A stretch of DNA of 64,000 bases from an uncultured Neglectibacter sp. (GTDB taxonomy: Bacteria; Bacillota; Clostridia; Oscillospirales; Acutalibacteraceae), in contig CALFFN010000037.1 of NCBI GenBank assembly GCA_937958185.1, forward strand, positions 4,041 through 68,040, read 5' to 3'. Positions 44,047-53,497 of the stretch are shown piece after piece. The stretch's first letter is position 1, and each line of letters opens with the position of its first letter. Below the pieces are notes generated by a model. That model had not been told where the DNA came from. It worked only from the letters and a program-made list of their open reading frames with translations, and made no database searches. The position numbers and the translations under genes were made by a program.

Positions 44047-45222
44047 ATGACCACCGCTTTGCTGCTTGTGATCTATCTTGCTTTTATCAGTTTAGGTCTG
44101 CCGGACACCCTGCTGGGCGCCGCATGGCCCGCCATGCGGGAAGAGCTGGGGGTGGGGCTGGACATGGCAGGTGCGATCGCCTTTGTCATCTCGCTGGGGA
44201 CGGTGCTTTCCAGCCTGCTCAGCAGCCGCCTGCTTTCCCGGTTCGGCACAGGGAAGGTCGCCTTTTGCAGCGTGCTGCTCACCGCCCTGTCCCTGTTCGG
44301 CTTTTCCTGCTCCCACCGCTTTTTCTGGCTGCTCCTGCTTGCCGTCCCGCTGGGGCTGGGCGCCGGGGCGGTGGACGCGGGGCTCAACAACTTCGTGGCG
44401 CTGCACTACAAGCCCTGCCACATGAATTTCCTCCACTGCTTCTGGGGTCTGGGCGCCATGAGCGGTCCGGCGGTGGTGTCCTTCTGGCTGGCAAGGGGGA
44501 ACAGCTGGAGCATGGGCTACCGCACCGTGGCGCTGGTGCAGTTTGCTTTGGTGCTGGTCCTGGGGCTTTCCCTCCCCCTGTGGAACAGCCGGGAAGCCCC
44601 TTTGCCCGCCCCGGAGGAGCTTCCCCAAAAGCCTGTGGGCAACCTGACCGCCCTGGGGCTTCCGGGGGTCAAGACGGCGCTGGCAGCATTTTTCTGCTAC
44701 TGCTCGCTGGAGATCTCCACCGGGCTGTGGGCAAGCAGCTACCTGGTGGAGCGGCGGGGCGTTCCCCCGGGGGACGCCGCCCTGTGCACCTCCCTGTTTT
44801 ACGGCGGCATCGCCGGGGGGCGGTTTTTGTCCGGGCTGCTGTCGGGAAAGCTTTCCAACCGGCTGCTGCTCCGCACCGGGCAGGGCTTGTGCGCCCTGGG
44901 CGCCGTTTTCCTGCTGCTGCCCGTGCCCCTGCCCGTAACGGTGCTGGGGCTGCTGCTGTTCGGGCTGGGCTGCGCGCCCCTGTACCCCACTATGCTGCAG
45001 GAAACTCCCGTCCGTTTCGGCAGAGCCGCTTCCCAGACGGTGATGGGGCTGGAAATGGCGGTGGCGTATTTCGGCTCCACCGTGATGCCGCCGCTGCTGG
45101 GAATTTTGGCGCAGCGCACTTCCGTCGCCGTCTTTCCCTGGTTCCTGCTGCTTGCCATCGGGCTGATGACGTGGTTCTGCGAGCGGCTGAACCGATTTCT
45201 GCGGACCGGGAACGGAAAGTAG
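44047..45222 (+). CDS. MFS transporter, fucose-permease-like
   Basis: The 391-residue protein has twelve predicted helices and major-facilitator motifs: RFGTGKV in the loop after helix 2 and NFLHCFWGLGAMSGP in helix 5, a pattern seen in FucP-like sugar permeases. The substrate is not certain. Its start ATG 44047 follows GGGAGGAATACC. The ddl promoter overlaps its stop codon. Confidence 0.85.
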   Translation: MTTALLLVIYLAFISLGLPDTLLGAAWPAMREELGVGLDMAGAIAFVISLGTVLSSLLSSRLLSRFGTGKVAFCSVLLTALSLFGFSCSHRFFWLLLLAVPLGLGAGAVDAGLNNFVALHYKPCHMNFLHCFWGLGAMSGPAVVSFWLARGNSWSMGYRTVALVQFALVLVLGLSLPLWNSREAPLPAPEELPQKPVGNLTALGLPGVKTALAAFFCYCSLEISTGLWASSYLVERRGVPPGDAALCTSLFYGGIAGGRFLSGLLSGKLSNRLLLRTGQGLCALGAVFLLLPVPLPVTVLGLLLFGLGCAPLYPTMLQETPVRFGRAASQTVMGLEMAVAYFGSTVMPPLLGILAQRTSVAVFPWFLLLAIGLMTWFCERLNRFLRTGNGK

Positions 45223-45251
45223 TTGATAAATTTCCCCGCTCATAGTATAAT
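45223..45251 (+). promoter_or_regulatory. Promoter for ddl-murI-DUF1934
   Basis: TTGATA (45223-45228) and TATAAT (45246-45251) are separated by 17 bases; the -35 element begins at the MFS stop codon. Confidence 0.75.
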
Positions 45252-45313
45252 AAAAACTGTATGCACTTCCGCATGCGTTTTTCTGAAATTTGAAACTGGG
45301 ATGTGATTGCAGT

Positions 45314-46411
45314 ATGGCTTCCACAGAGCAAAAAATGAAAATTGCCGTCATTTTCGGCGGCGCTTCCTCCGAGCATGAGGTGTCCCTCATGTCCGCCGCC
45401 TCGATCCTGGAAAATTTGAATACGGAAAAATACGATGTTTATAAAGTGGGCATTACCAAAACAGGCAAGTGGCTGCTGTACACCGGGGAAAATTCCGAAT
45501 TGACCTCCGGCAAATGGGACGCGCCGGAGCATACCGTTCCCGCCTTCCTTTCTCCCGACCCCACCGTTCACGGGCTGGTGGTCCTGAAGGGCAGCGGCAC
45601 GGAGCTGATCCGGCTGGACTGCGTTTTCCCCGCCCTCCACGGCAAAAACGGGGAGGACGGCACCATTCAGGGTCTGTTCCAGCTTTCCGGCATTCCCTAC
45701 GTGGGCTGCAACACCCTGTCCTCCGCCGTGTGCATGGATAAGGCTGTCACCCACACGCTGCTGTCCGCCGCCAACATCGAGCAGGCGCATTACCTGTGGT
45801 TCTACGCCGACCGCTTCGACGCCGCCCCGGACACCATCAAGAGCAAGATCGAAGCCCGCCTGAGCTTCCCCGTATTCGTAAAGCCCGCCAACGCCGGGTC
45901 CTCCGTGGGGGTCAGCAAGGTGGAGCGCAGGGAAGACCTTGACGCGGCGATCCGCAAGGCTGCCAGAGAGGACAGCAAGATCGTGGTGGAGGAAGGCATC
46001 AAAGGGCAGGAGGTGGAATGCGCCGTGCTGGGCAACCGGGAAGCAGACGCATCCCCGGTAGGCGAGATCGGCGCCTCCGCCGCTTTCTACGATTACGACG
46101 ACAAATATATCAACGGCACCAGCCAGCTGTACATTCCCGCCCGGCTGGACGAGGAAGTGTCGGAAAAGATACGGCAGACCGCCGTGCGGGCTTACCGCTG
46201 GCTGGGCTGCTCCGGGCTTGCCAGAGTGGATTTCTTCGTCACCGAGGGCGACCATCGGGTGATCCTGAACGAGATCAACACCCTGCCCGGCTTTACCTCC
46301 ATCAGCATGTACCCCAAGCTGTGGGTGCACACCGGCATGAGCTACAGTGAGCTGCTGGACGCGCTGATCTCTCTTTCGTTCCAGAAAAAGGAAGCCGAAC
46401 GGAAAGCGTAA
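45314..46411 (+). CDS. ddl: D-alanine--D-alanine ligase
   Basis: Ddl joins two D-Ala residues for the UDP-MurNAc-pentapeptide. The 365-residue ATP-grasp protein has VIFGGASSEHEVSLMSA at the N-terminus, HGKNGEDGTIQG near residue 111, PANAGSSVGVSKV near 200, the omega-loop tyrosine in FYDYDDKYI near 265 (the D-Ala type rather than the D-Lac His) and the metal-binding LNEINTLPGFT near 323. ATG 45314 has GGGATG upstream at long spacing; ATG 45335 (MKIAVIFGG) is also possible. A TTG at 45290 is unlikely. Confidence 0.94.
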   Translation: MASTEQKMKIAVIFGGASSEHEVSLMSAASILENLNTEKYDVYKVGITKTGKWLLYTGENSELTSGKWDAPEHTVPAFLSPDPTVHGLVVLKGSGTELIRLDCVFPALHGKNGEDGTIQGLFQLSGIPYVGCNTLSSAVCMDKAVTHTLLSAANIEQAHYLWFYADRFDAAPDTIKSKIEARLSFPVFVKPANAGSSVGVSKVERREDLDAAIRKAAREDSKIVVEEGIKGQEVECAVLGNREADASPVGEIGASAAFYDYDDKYINGTSQLYIPARLDEEVSEKIRQTAVRAYRWLGCSGLARVDFFVTEGDHRVILNEINTLPGFTSISMYPKLWVHTGMSYSELLDALISLSFQKKEAERKA

Positions 46412-46446
46412 CCTGTGTTTTAGAAAATAAGGAAGTGATCCGACCT

Positions 46447-47259
46447 ATGGATAATCGCCCCATCGGCGTCTTTGATTCCGGCCTGGGCGGCTTAACCGCC
46501 GTAAAGGAGCTGGAAAAGGCGCTGCCAAAGGAAAGCATTGTCTATTTCGGCGATACCGGGCGCGTCCCTTACGGCACCCGCAGCCGGGAAACCGTGCGCG
46601 CCTATGCCCGGCAGGACATGGATTTTCTCATGAGCCAGAACGTCAAGGCGGTGCTTGCCGCCTGCGGCACGGTCAGCTCCACGGCGGCGGATATCGGCGC
46701 CGCCCTGCCCATTCCCTATTTCGATGTGGTAGCCCCCACCGCGAAGGCGGCTGCCGCTGCCACCAGAAACGGGAAAATAGGCGTGATCGGCACCAGCGCC
46801 ACCATTCACAGCGATTCTTACCGCAAGGCGCTGCTGGCGCTGAACTATGAGCTGGAGGTCTATCCCCAGGCGTGCCCGCTGTTTGTGCCGCTGGTGGAAA
46901 ACGCCTTTATCTCCCCCCAGGAGGAGGTCACCCGGCTGGTGGCAGAGCGCTACCTTGCCCCCATACGGGAGCAGGGCGTGGACACGCTCATTCTGGGCTG
47001 CACCCATTATCCCATTATCAGCGCCATCATCGGCTCTGTCATGGGCAGGGGCGTCACCCTCATCGACAGCGGACGGGAAGCCGCGCTGGCGCTGGCTGCC
47101 GCCTTGGAGCGGCAGGGGCTGCTCTGCGGCGGCTCCGCCCCCCGAACGGCAAGCTATTTCGTCACGGACGCCCCGGAAAGCTTTACCGCCGTTGCCGAGC
47201 TGTTCCTCGGTCACAGCGTGGAGGGGCGCACGGAGCGGATCGCCATGGAGGGCTGCTGA
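46447..47259 (+). CDS. murI: Glutamate racemase
   Basis: MurI makes D-glutamate for peptidoglycan. The 270-residue protein has IGVFDSGLGGLTAVKEL at 6-22, YFGDTGRVPYGTRS at 33-46, the first catalytic cysteine at C73 in AACGTVSS (most family members read ACNTAS) and the second at C185 in ILGCTHYPI. ATG 46447 is chosen; a GTG at 46435 is directly adjacent to AAGGAA and less likely. It follows ddl by 35 bp in the same transcript. Confidence 0.93.
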   Translation: MDNRPIGVFDSGLGGLTAVKELEKALPKESIVYFGDTGRVPYGTRSRETVRAYARQDMDFLMSQNVKAVLAACGTVSSTAADIGAALPIPYFDVVAPTAKAAAAATRNGKIGVIGTSATIHSDSYRKALLALNYELEVYPQACPLFVPLVENAFISPQEEVTRLVAERYLAPIREQGVDTLILGCTHYPIISAIIGSVMGRGVTLIDSGREAALALAAALERQGLLCGGSAPRTASYFVTDAPESFTAVAELFLGHSVEGRTERIAMEGC

Positions 47260-47300
47260 ACGTTTCGCCATTCGCACCATGAAAAAGAAGGATTTCAAAA

Positions 47301-47747
47301 ATGCTGAAGGAAAATTATAATATCAATATCATTGGCAAGCAGTTTTACGAGGAATCCTCCGGGGCGGAGCCCGGAGAGATCACCCTGAGCACCACCGGGA
47401 CCTACACGGAACGGGGCGGCGCGGAATTTATTGCCTACAAGGAATATGACGAGGACGATCCCAAGGTCGCCTACACCTCCGTGCTGAAAATCGAACCGGG
47501 CAGGGTGACCATGATGCGCTCCGGCTCCTCCACCCGGCTGATCCTGGAGCAGGGCAAGCGCCATCTGTGCCTGTACGATACGGGCTACGGTATGATGTCC
47601 GTGGGGGTGTTCACCAGCGAGCTGCACTCCTCTCTCCGAAAGGAAGGCGGGCGCCTCAATGTGAAATACACGCTGGACATCGACTCGAACCTGTCCAGCC
47701 GCAACGAGATCGAGGTGGAGATCAAGCCCTGCGGGGTCAGTTGTTAG
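47301..47747 (+). CDS. DUF1934 (YwiB-like) protein
   Basis: The 148-residue protein has the DUF1934 pattern: a lipocalin-like beta barrel with YTERGGAEFIAYKEY, RVTMMRSGSSTRLILEQGKRH and YDTGYGMMSVGVFT. The function is unknown; in Firmicutes it is commonly encoded next to argS, as here. The final residues and stop codon (Ser-Cys-stop) are read from a heptamer repeat. Confidence 0.85.
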   Translation: MLKENYNINIIGKQFYEESSGAEPGEITLSTTGTYTERGGAEFIAYKEYDEDDPKVAYTSVLKIEPGRVTMMRSGSSTRLILEQGKRHLCLYDTGYGMMSVGVFTSELHSSLRKEGGRLNVKYTLDIDSNLSSRNEIEVEIKPCGVSC

Positions 47748-47776
47748 CTATTAGTTGTTAGTCATTAGCTGTCAGC
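47738..47776. repeat. 7-bp-period spacer repeat, copy j
   Basis: Units gttgtta, gctatta, gttgtta, gtcatta, gctgtca follow each other. The stop codon of the DUF1934 gene lies within the first unit. Confidence 0.7.
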
Positions 47777-47831
47777 CGCTGGTTTCAGCGTCAGGACGTC
47801 GTTTAGAGAACAGAGGAAAGGAAAAAATAAT

Positions 47832-49523
47832 ATGTCACAATTAGTAGAAAAAGCCCAGCAGCAGCTGAGAGAAGCGGTAAACGCCGCGCTGCGGCAGGCG
47901 GTCGGCGCAGGCGAGCTGCCGGACGCTCCCCTGCCGGAATTTGTCCTGGAGGTCCCTGCCGACCGCGCCCATGGAGACTGGGCGTGCAACGCCGCCATGG
48001 CAGGCGCAAAAGCCTTTCATGCCGCCCCCCGGAAAATCGCGGAAGCCATTGTGGGAAAGCTGGAGCTTACTGGCACATACTTCAAATCCTGCGAGATCGC
48101 GGGACCCGGCTTTTTGAATTTTACCTATGACGAAAAATTTTACGGCGAGGTCCTGCGGGATATCCACCGCCTGGGAGACGACTACGGCAAAAGCAGCGCC
48201 GGGGCGGACAAACGGGTGCTGGTGGAATATGTTTCCGCCAATCCAACAGGTCCCATGCATATTGGCAACGCCCGGGGCGGTGTGCTGGGCGACGCCCTTT
48301 CCGCGGTGCTGGAAGCCGCCGGCTATCAGGTGGAAAGGGAATTTTATGTAAACGACGCGGGCAATCAGGTCAATCGGTACGGATTGTCTCTGGAAGCCCG
48401 GTACTTGCAAATTTTCCAGGGCGAAGATGCGGTAGAATTCCCGGAGGACGGCTATCTGGGACCTGACGTCATCGAAAACGCCAAGGGCTTCGCGGAAAAA
48501 TATGGAGATAGTTATGTAAACCAAGACCCGGAAACCCGCCGGAAAGCGCTGGTGGATTACGCCCTGCCGCTGAACATTCAGGGGCTGCATGACGACCTGC
48601 TGCGCTACCGGGTGGAATACGACAACTGGTTCCGGGAATCCACCCTCCACGAGAACGGCGCAGTACGGCAGGTCATTGAGCTGTTCCAGAGCAAGGGCGC
48701 GACCTACGAAAAGGACGGCGCGGTCTGGTTCAAGGGGGAAGAATACGGCTCTGAGGATTTCGTGCTGGTGCGCTCCAACGGCGTGCCCACCTATGTGGTG
48801 CCGGACATTGCCTACCATTACGACAAGCTGGTCACCAGAAACTTCGACATCGCCATCGATGTGCTGGGCGCCGACCACCACGGCTATGTGCCCCGGCTGA
48901 AGGCTGCCCTCACCGCCCTGGGTGTGGACGCTTCCCGGCTGCAGGTGGTAATGATGCAGATGGTCCGGCTGGTGCGGGACGGCGAGATCGTAAAAGCCAG
49001 CAAGCGCAGCGGCAAGGCCATCACGCTGGTGACCCTGCTGGAGGAGGTCCCGGTGGACGCCGCTCGGTTCCTGTTCAACTCCTACGAGCCCAACACCCGG
49101 ATCGACTTCGATCTCGACCTGGCGGTGCAGCAGGACGCCCAAAACCCGGTATACTATGTGCAGTACGCCCACGCCAGGATTTGCAGCATTCTGAAAAACC
49201 TGAAAGCTGACGGGATTGAGCCCCGGGACTGCACCCCGGAGGAGCTGCTGCTGCTTTCTTCCCCGGAAGAGGTGGAGCTGATCCGTTATCTCTCCAATTT
49301 CACCGGGGAGATCGCCGGCGCCGCGCGCGCCATGGAGCCCGCCCGCATCACCCGGTACGTGACGAACGTTTCCACGCTGTTCCACAAATTCTACAACAAC
49401 TGCCGGGTCAAGGGCGGCAACGAAGCCCTCACCGCCGCCCGGCTGTACCTCTGCTCCGCTACCAAGACCGTATTGGAAAACGCCCTGCGGCTGTTCAAGG
49501 TCAGCGCGCCGGAGTCTATGTAA
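47832..49523 (+). CDS. argS: Arginyl-tRNA synthetase
   Basis: The 563-residue enzyme charges tRNA-Arg. The HIGH motif is at PTGPMHIGNARGG near residue 140, and the KMSKS-like loop reads VKASKRSGKAITL near 388, typical of class I ArgRS. The C-terminal DALR anticodon domain ends VSAPESM. The start ATG follows AGGAAAGG. A set of hairpins lies downstream. Confidence 0.97.
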   Translation: MSQLVEKAQQQLREAVNAALRQAVGAGELPDAPLPEFVLEVPADRAHGDWACNAAMAGAKAFHAAPRKIAEAIVGKLELTGTYFKSCEIAGPGFLNFTYDEKFYGEVLRDIHRLGDDYGKSSAGADKRVLVEYVSANPTGPMHIGNARGGVLGDALSAVLEAAGYQVEREFYVNDAGNQVNRYGLSLEARYLQIFQGEDAVEFPEDGYLGPDVIENAKGFAEKYGDSYVNQDPETRRKALVDYALPLNIQGLHDDLLRYRVEYDNWFRESTLHENGAVRQVIELFQSKGATYEKDGAVWFKGEEYGSEDFVLVRSNGVPTYVVPDIAYHYDKLVTRNFDIAIDVLGADHHGYVPRLKAALTALGVDASRLQVVMMQMVRLVRDGEIVKASKRSGKAITLVTLLEEVPVDAARFLFNSYEPNTRIDFDLDLAVQQDAQNPVYYVQYAHARICSILKNLKADGIEPRDCTPEELLLLSSPEEVELIRYLSNFTGEIAGAARAMEPARITRYVTNVSTLFHKFYNNCRVKGGNEALTAARLYLCSATKTVLENALRLFKVSAPESM

Positions 49524-49547
49524 AGCTTTTCCGCACAAACAAAATCA

Positions 49548-49835
49548 CCCCGGCATGAAATGCCGGGGCTTGATTGTGTCGAAAAAGACTTTTCGACACA
49601 ATCAAACTTATTGGGGAAACTAAAGATTTCCCCAATAAGTTCTGATTGAAACGCGAGAGAGGGGGCTCGCCTCCAGCTCAGTCAGCGCTGGGACGGTCTC
49701 CACAGGAGACCAGCGCCCCCGATGGTCCACGAAAGCTGTAAAACAACTTTTTCACACATCTTCCCCCTTCCGTATTTTTGGGTTGGAGGGGTTTATCAAC
49801 AGCCTGCGCCCCAGCATTTCATGCCGGGGCTTTTT
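49548..49835. other. Structured intergenic element between argS and leuB
   Basis: The region holds five hairpins in a row: CCCCGGCA/TGCCGGGG (49548-49568); a perfect 16-bp stem (49570-49605); a perfect 15-bp stem (49605-49641); GGTCTCC/GGAGACC with outer GCGCTG/CAGCGC (49685-49716); and a terminator-like GCCCC..GGGGC stem with TTTTT (49808-49835). The first and last share the word atgccggggctt, as if something was inserted into one terminator. Confidence 0.6.
49808..49835 (+). terminator. Terminator between argS and leuB
   Basis: GCCCCAGCAT pairs with ATGCCGGGGC across ttc and is followed by TTTTTGCTTTT. Confidence 0.7.
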
Positions 49836-49874
49836 GCTTTTCTAAATTTTTTAATACATCTGTATACAGCAGTT

Positions 49875-50951
49875 TTACAGCAGCCCGGCAACGATATCGC
49901 CCATTTCGGTGCAGGTGACCTTTTTCGCGCCGCAGTCAGGGGTATAGATATCCGGGGTGCGGGCAGTCTCCAGCGCTTTGGAGCAGGCGGCTTCGATGGC
50001 GGCTGCCGCCGACGGCTCGTTCAGGGAATAACGGAGCATCATCGCGCCGGAAAGAATGGTGGCAAGGGGATTTGCGATGTTCTGCCCGGCAATGTCGGGG
50101 GCGGAGCCGTGGATCGGCTCATACAGCCCAAAGCCGCTGTCCCCCAGGCTGGCGGACGCCAGCATTCCGATGGAGCCGCTGATCATGGAAGCCTCGTCGG
50201 ACAGGATATCGCCGAACATATTGGAGGTCACGATCACGTCAAACTGAGCGGGGTTGCGCACCAGCTGCATGGCGCAGTTGTCCACATACATATGGCTGAC
50301 CTCCACCGCGGGGTGCTCCTTTGCCATCTCGTCGATGGTCTTTCTCCACAGGCGGGAGGTGTCCAGCACATTTGCCTTGTCCACGCTGCACAGCCGCCCC
50401 CGCCGCTTTTCCGCCATTTCAAAAGCGACCTTTGCAATGCGCCGGATTTCCGGCAGGCTGTAGCGCTCGGTATCGTAGGCGCTGACCACGCCGTTTTCCT
50501 CGGCGGTGCCGCGGTCCCCGAAATAAATGCCGCCGGTCAGCTCCCGCACCACCATGATGTCCAGGCTGTCCCCGATGATTTCCGGCTTCAGCGGGGAAGC
50601 GTCCCTCAGCGGGGCGAAGATCACGGCAGGGCGGAGATTGGCGTAAAGCCCCAAAGCTTTACGGATCCCCAAAAGCCCTTTCTCCGGGCGGTTCGCGCCG
50701 GGCTGGGAATCCCACTTCGGTCCGCCGACAGCGCCCAGCAGCACAGCGTCCGCAGCCTTGCAGGCGGCGACAGTCTCCTCGGGCAGGGGAACGCCTGTCC
50801 TGTCGATGGCGGCGCCGCCCAGCAGGGCATAGTCCAGCTCACAGTCAAAACCGAATTTTTCTCCCGCTTTTTTCAGGACCTTGACGGCTTCCCCCACGAT
50901 CTCAGGTCCGATCCCGTCGCCTTCCAGTACAGTGATCCGATAGGTTTTCAT
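49875..50951 (-). CDS. leuB: 3-isopropylmalate dehydrogenase
   Basis: LeuB oxidises and decarboxylates 3-isopropylmalate using NAD in leucine synthesis. The 358-residue protein opens with [19 protein letters not shown] and carries the signature [20 protein letters not shown] near residue 242. It follows leuA by 22 bp and is under the same T-box. LeuCD genes are not in the window. Confidence 0.97.
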   Translation of the reverse strand: MKTYRITVLEGDGIGPEIVGEAVKVLKKAGEKFGFDCELDYALLGGAAIDRTGVPLPEETVAACKAADAVLLGAVGGPKWDSQPGANRPEKGLLGIRKALGLYANLRPAVIFAPLRDASPLKPEIIGDSLDIMVVRELTGGIYFGDRGTAEENGVVSAYDTERYSLPEIRRIAKVAFEMAEKRRGRLCSVDKANVLDTSRLWRKTIDEMAKEHPAVEVSHMYVDNCAMQLVRNPAQFDVIVTSNMFGDILSDEASMISGSIGMLASASLGDSGFGLYEPIHGSAPDIAGQNIANPLATILSGAMMLRYSLNEPSAAAAIEAACSKALETARTPDIYTPDCGAKKVTCTEMGDIVAGLL

Positions 50952-50973
50952 GACAAGCTATTCTCCTTTACAC

Positions 50974-52659
50974 TTACTCGCCGCGTTTCTCGCAGCGGTT
51001 GATGGCACAGATAATGCCCTTGACGGAGGCAATGCTGATGTTGCTGTCCATGCCCACGCCGAACACGATCTCTCCCTTGTGGCGCAGCTGGATATAGGAC
51101 ACCGCCTTGGAGTCCGCGCCGCCGGACACGGCGTGCTCGCTGTAGGAAACAAATTCATACTCCGTCAGCCCTATGCCGGACAGGGCGTTGAAGAACGCGT
51201 CAATGGGGCCGTTGCCCTTGCCGGACACTGCCTGCGTGTTGTGGTCATAACGAATGGTGCCTTCAAAGTCCTCCACCTGTCCGTTGTCCGTCTTCTCGGT
51301 GAAAAATTTGTAGGTCAGCAGGTGGTAGGGCTCGGAAACGTCCAGATATTCCCGCTTGAAGATGTCGAAGACCTCCCCGGCGGTCAATTCCCTGCCACAG
51401 CTGTCGCAGGCGTGCTTCACCAGCGCGCCAAACTCCGGGTGCATCGCCTTTGGCAGGTCGTAGCCGAAGCTCTGCCGCATGACAAACGCCGCGCCGCCCT
51501 TGCCGGACTGACTGTTGATGCGGATAATGGGCTCGTACTGGCGCCCTAAATCCGCCGGGTCGATGGGCAGGTAGGGGACCTCCCAATAGGGGGAATTTTC
51601 CTTATTGATGTAGTTGATCCCCTTGTTGATGGCGTCCTGATGGGAGCCGGAAAAGGCGGTGAACACCAGCTCGCCGGCATAGGGGTGGCGCTGGTGGACC
51701 TTCATCTGGGTGCATTCCTCGTAAACCTCCCGCACGTGGTTCATGTGGGTAAAGTCCAGCTCGGGGTCAACGCCCTGGGAATACAGGTTCATTGCCAGGT
51801 TCATAATGTCCGCGTTGCCGGTACGCTCACCGTTGCCGAAAAGCGTGCCCTCTACCCGGTCGGCGCCTGCCATAATGCCCAGCTCGGTGGCGGCGGTGCA
51901 GGTGCCCCGGTCGTTGTGGGGGTGAATGCTCAGCACGGCGCAGTCCCGGTGCTTCATGTTCCTGTGGCAGTATTCCACCTGGTCGGCATAGGTGTTGGGG
52001 GTGGACATTTCCACGGTGTTGGGCAGGTTGATGATGACCTTGTTTTCCGGGGTAGCGCCCAGCTCCTCCAATATTCTGTCGCAGATCAGCACGGAGTTTT
52101 CCACCTCTGTGCCGGAGAAGCTTTCGGGAGAATACTCATAGCGGATATTGATATCGCTTTTCGCGGTGATCTCCTCGGTCAGCTCCCGAATGAGCTTCGC
52201 GCCGCTGACGGCAATGTCGATGACGCCCTGCATATCCGTTTCAAACACCACCTTTCGCTGCAGCGTAGAGGTGGAGTTGTAGAAATGGACAATGACGTTT
52301 TTCGCGCCGTCAATGGCTTCAAAGGTCTTGCGGATCAAATGCTCCCGCGCCTGCACCAGCACCTGCACCGTCACGTCGTCGGGGATCAAATCCTGCTCGA
52401 TGAGCGCCCGGAGAATTTCATATTCCGTATCGGAGGCGGAGGGGAACCCCACCTCGATCTCCTTAAAGCCGATGTCGCACAGGAGCTGGAAAAATTCCAG
52501 CTTCTGCTCCAGGTTCATGGGGTTCACCAGCGCCTGGTTGCCGTCCCGCAGGTCCACGCTGCACCAGACGGGCGCTTTGGTGATGACCTTGTCGGGCCAT
52601 GTGCGGTCCGGCAGGGAAATGGGTCTAAAGGGCTTATACTTTTTGTAGCCTTGATTCAT
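50974..52659 (-). CDS. leuA: 2-isopropylmalate synthase, long form
   Basis: LeuA condenses acetyl-CoA with 2-oxoisovalerate. The 561-residue protein is the longer form (as in actinobacteria and yeasts). It has WCSVDLRDGNQALVNPM near residue 33, HPHNDRGTCTAATELG near 230 and the C-terminal regulatory domain that binds leucine. ATG 52659 follows AAAGGA; the frame is open to 52710. A leucine T-box leader precedes it. Confidence 0.97.
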   Translation of the reverse strand: MNQGYKKYKPFRPISLPDRTWPDKVITKAPVWCSVDLRDGNQALVNPMNLEQKLEFFQLLCDIGFKEIEVGFPSASDTEYEILRALIEQDLIPDDVTVQVLVQAREHLIRKTFEAIDGAKNVIVHFYNSTSTLQRKVVFETDMQGVIDIAVSGAKLIRELTEEITAKSDINIRYEYSPESFSGTEVENSVLICDRILEELGATPENKVIINLPNTVEMSTPNTYADQVEYCHRNMKHRDCAVLSIHPHNDRGTCTAATELGIMAGADRVEGTLFGNGERTGNADIMNLAMNLYSQGVDPELDFTHMNHVREVYEECTQMKVHQRHPYAGELVFTAFSGSHQDAINKGINYINKENSPYWEVPYLPIDPADLGRQYEPIIRINSQSGKGGAAFVMRQSFGYDLPKAMHPEFGALVKHACDSCGRELTAGEVFDIFKREYLDVSEPYHLLTYKFFTEKTDNGQVEDFEGTIRYDHNTQAVSGKGNGPIDAFFNALSGIGLTEYEFVSYSEHAVSGGADSKAVSYIQLRHKGEIVFGVGMDSNISIASVKGIICAINRCEKRGE

Positions 52660-52745
52660 GAGAACCGTCCTTTCTAAAATAGAAAATACTTTTTTCAAAA
52701 ATTCGGGCATGTGACCGGCTTTCCCAGGTTTTCAGGGAAACAAAA

Positions 52746-53035
52746 ACACCCCGGACGCAACGATTGCGCCCGGGGTGAAGGATCCTCTTCACGGTACCAC
52801 CCGTTTTCAGCGTGAAATCTCTCCCACGCCCTCGAAAGGTCTCACACGAAACCCCTGGCGAGTAACGCCGCCATACGTCCCCCTCTACAGCAAGCCTTCA
52901 AAGGGGAGACTCCGGGATCAGCATACACGCCGCACAGTACGCCTGCTCACACCGTAAAACCGCAGGCTCTCTGCCGAACTGACGTCGGCGTCTTCTTCCC
53001 ATCACAGTCTGTCACTTATTCGTGATATATTTGGC
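52746..53035 (-). promoter_or_regulatory. T-box leader for leuA-leuB
   Basis: On the minus strand the leader contains the AGAGAG distal element (near 52968), the conserved T-box word GGTGGTACC (52801-52793) and a terminator CACCCCGGGCGC/GCGTCCGGGGTG followed by TTTTTGTTT (52777-52738). A CTG triplet at 52921-52919, 5' of ATCCC in stem I, is a candidate specifier for leucine. Uncharged tRNA-Leu would thus allow readthrough. Confidence 0.9.
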
Positions 53036-53064
53036 ATTATAAAATGAATTTTCCCGTTTGTCAA
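53036..53064 (-). promoter_or_regulatory. Consensus promoter for leuA-leuB
   Basis: On the minus strand TTGACA (53064-53059) and TATAAT (53041-53036) are separated by exactly 17 bases. Confidence 0.85.
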
Positions 53065-53221
53065 GTATTTTTACTCGAGAACCCTCTAGGTGCGAACGAA
53101 AAGATTTCGACCCGATCGCAAGCCGGCTCTTGTTATTTCACAAAAGAAAGTGGGGGTATGGGGGAGCAAAAGAAAGGCTGCGCCTTTCTTCCTGGAAAAG
53201 GCTTCGGCTGCACCGCAGCCG

Positions 53222-53497
53222 ATTTTCTAAACGAAAACCGCCTTTTCTATTTTTTTATATGTCGTGAAGTCTTTTTTCCGCCCATTACCGGAATCTTAGA
53301 ACACCATATCCCATAGATCGGTGTATCCTGGAGACTATGAAAAACACGGTTTTGCTTTAGCAAAATCACGGCTTTTCATGCCGGGAAGTGCTTTTCCGCC
53401 CATTGATGGCAGTGTACCCGAGAGGCAGTGAAAAAAGACGGTTCTCCGCAGGAGAATCACGGCATTTCATGTCGTGAAGTCTTTTTTCCGCCCATTA
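53222..53497 (-). repeat. Three tail-plus-terminator repeats
   Basis: The last 30 bp of the histidine-phosphatase gene (53467-53497; encodes NGRKKDFTT and stop) recur at 53376-53405 and 53257-53287. On the minus strand each copy is followed by a hairpin with T-run or similar stem: 53463-53429 (GATTCTCC/GGAGAACC), 53372-53339 (GATTTTGCT/AGCAAAACC) and 53242-53222 (GGTTTTC/GAAAATC). Unit spacing is about 90-120 bp. Confidence 0.75.

Noticed and set aside
46447..47259. MurI as an inactive racemase because its first motif is CGTVSS
   Set aside because: Both catalytic cysteines are present and the enzyme lies with ddl, so activity is the better assumption.
52746..53035. T-box leader as a novel RNA
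   Set aside because: It has the canonical T-box word, AGAGAG element and terminator, so it is a known class in an expected place.
53044..53316. Small plus-strand frames between the leuA promoter and the tail repeats
   Set aside because: They overlap promoter elements and hairpin repeats, and have no ribosome site or recognisable product.
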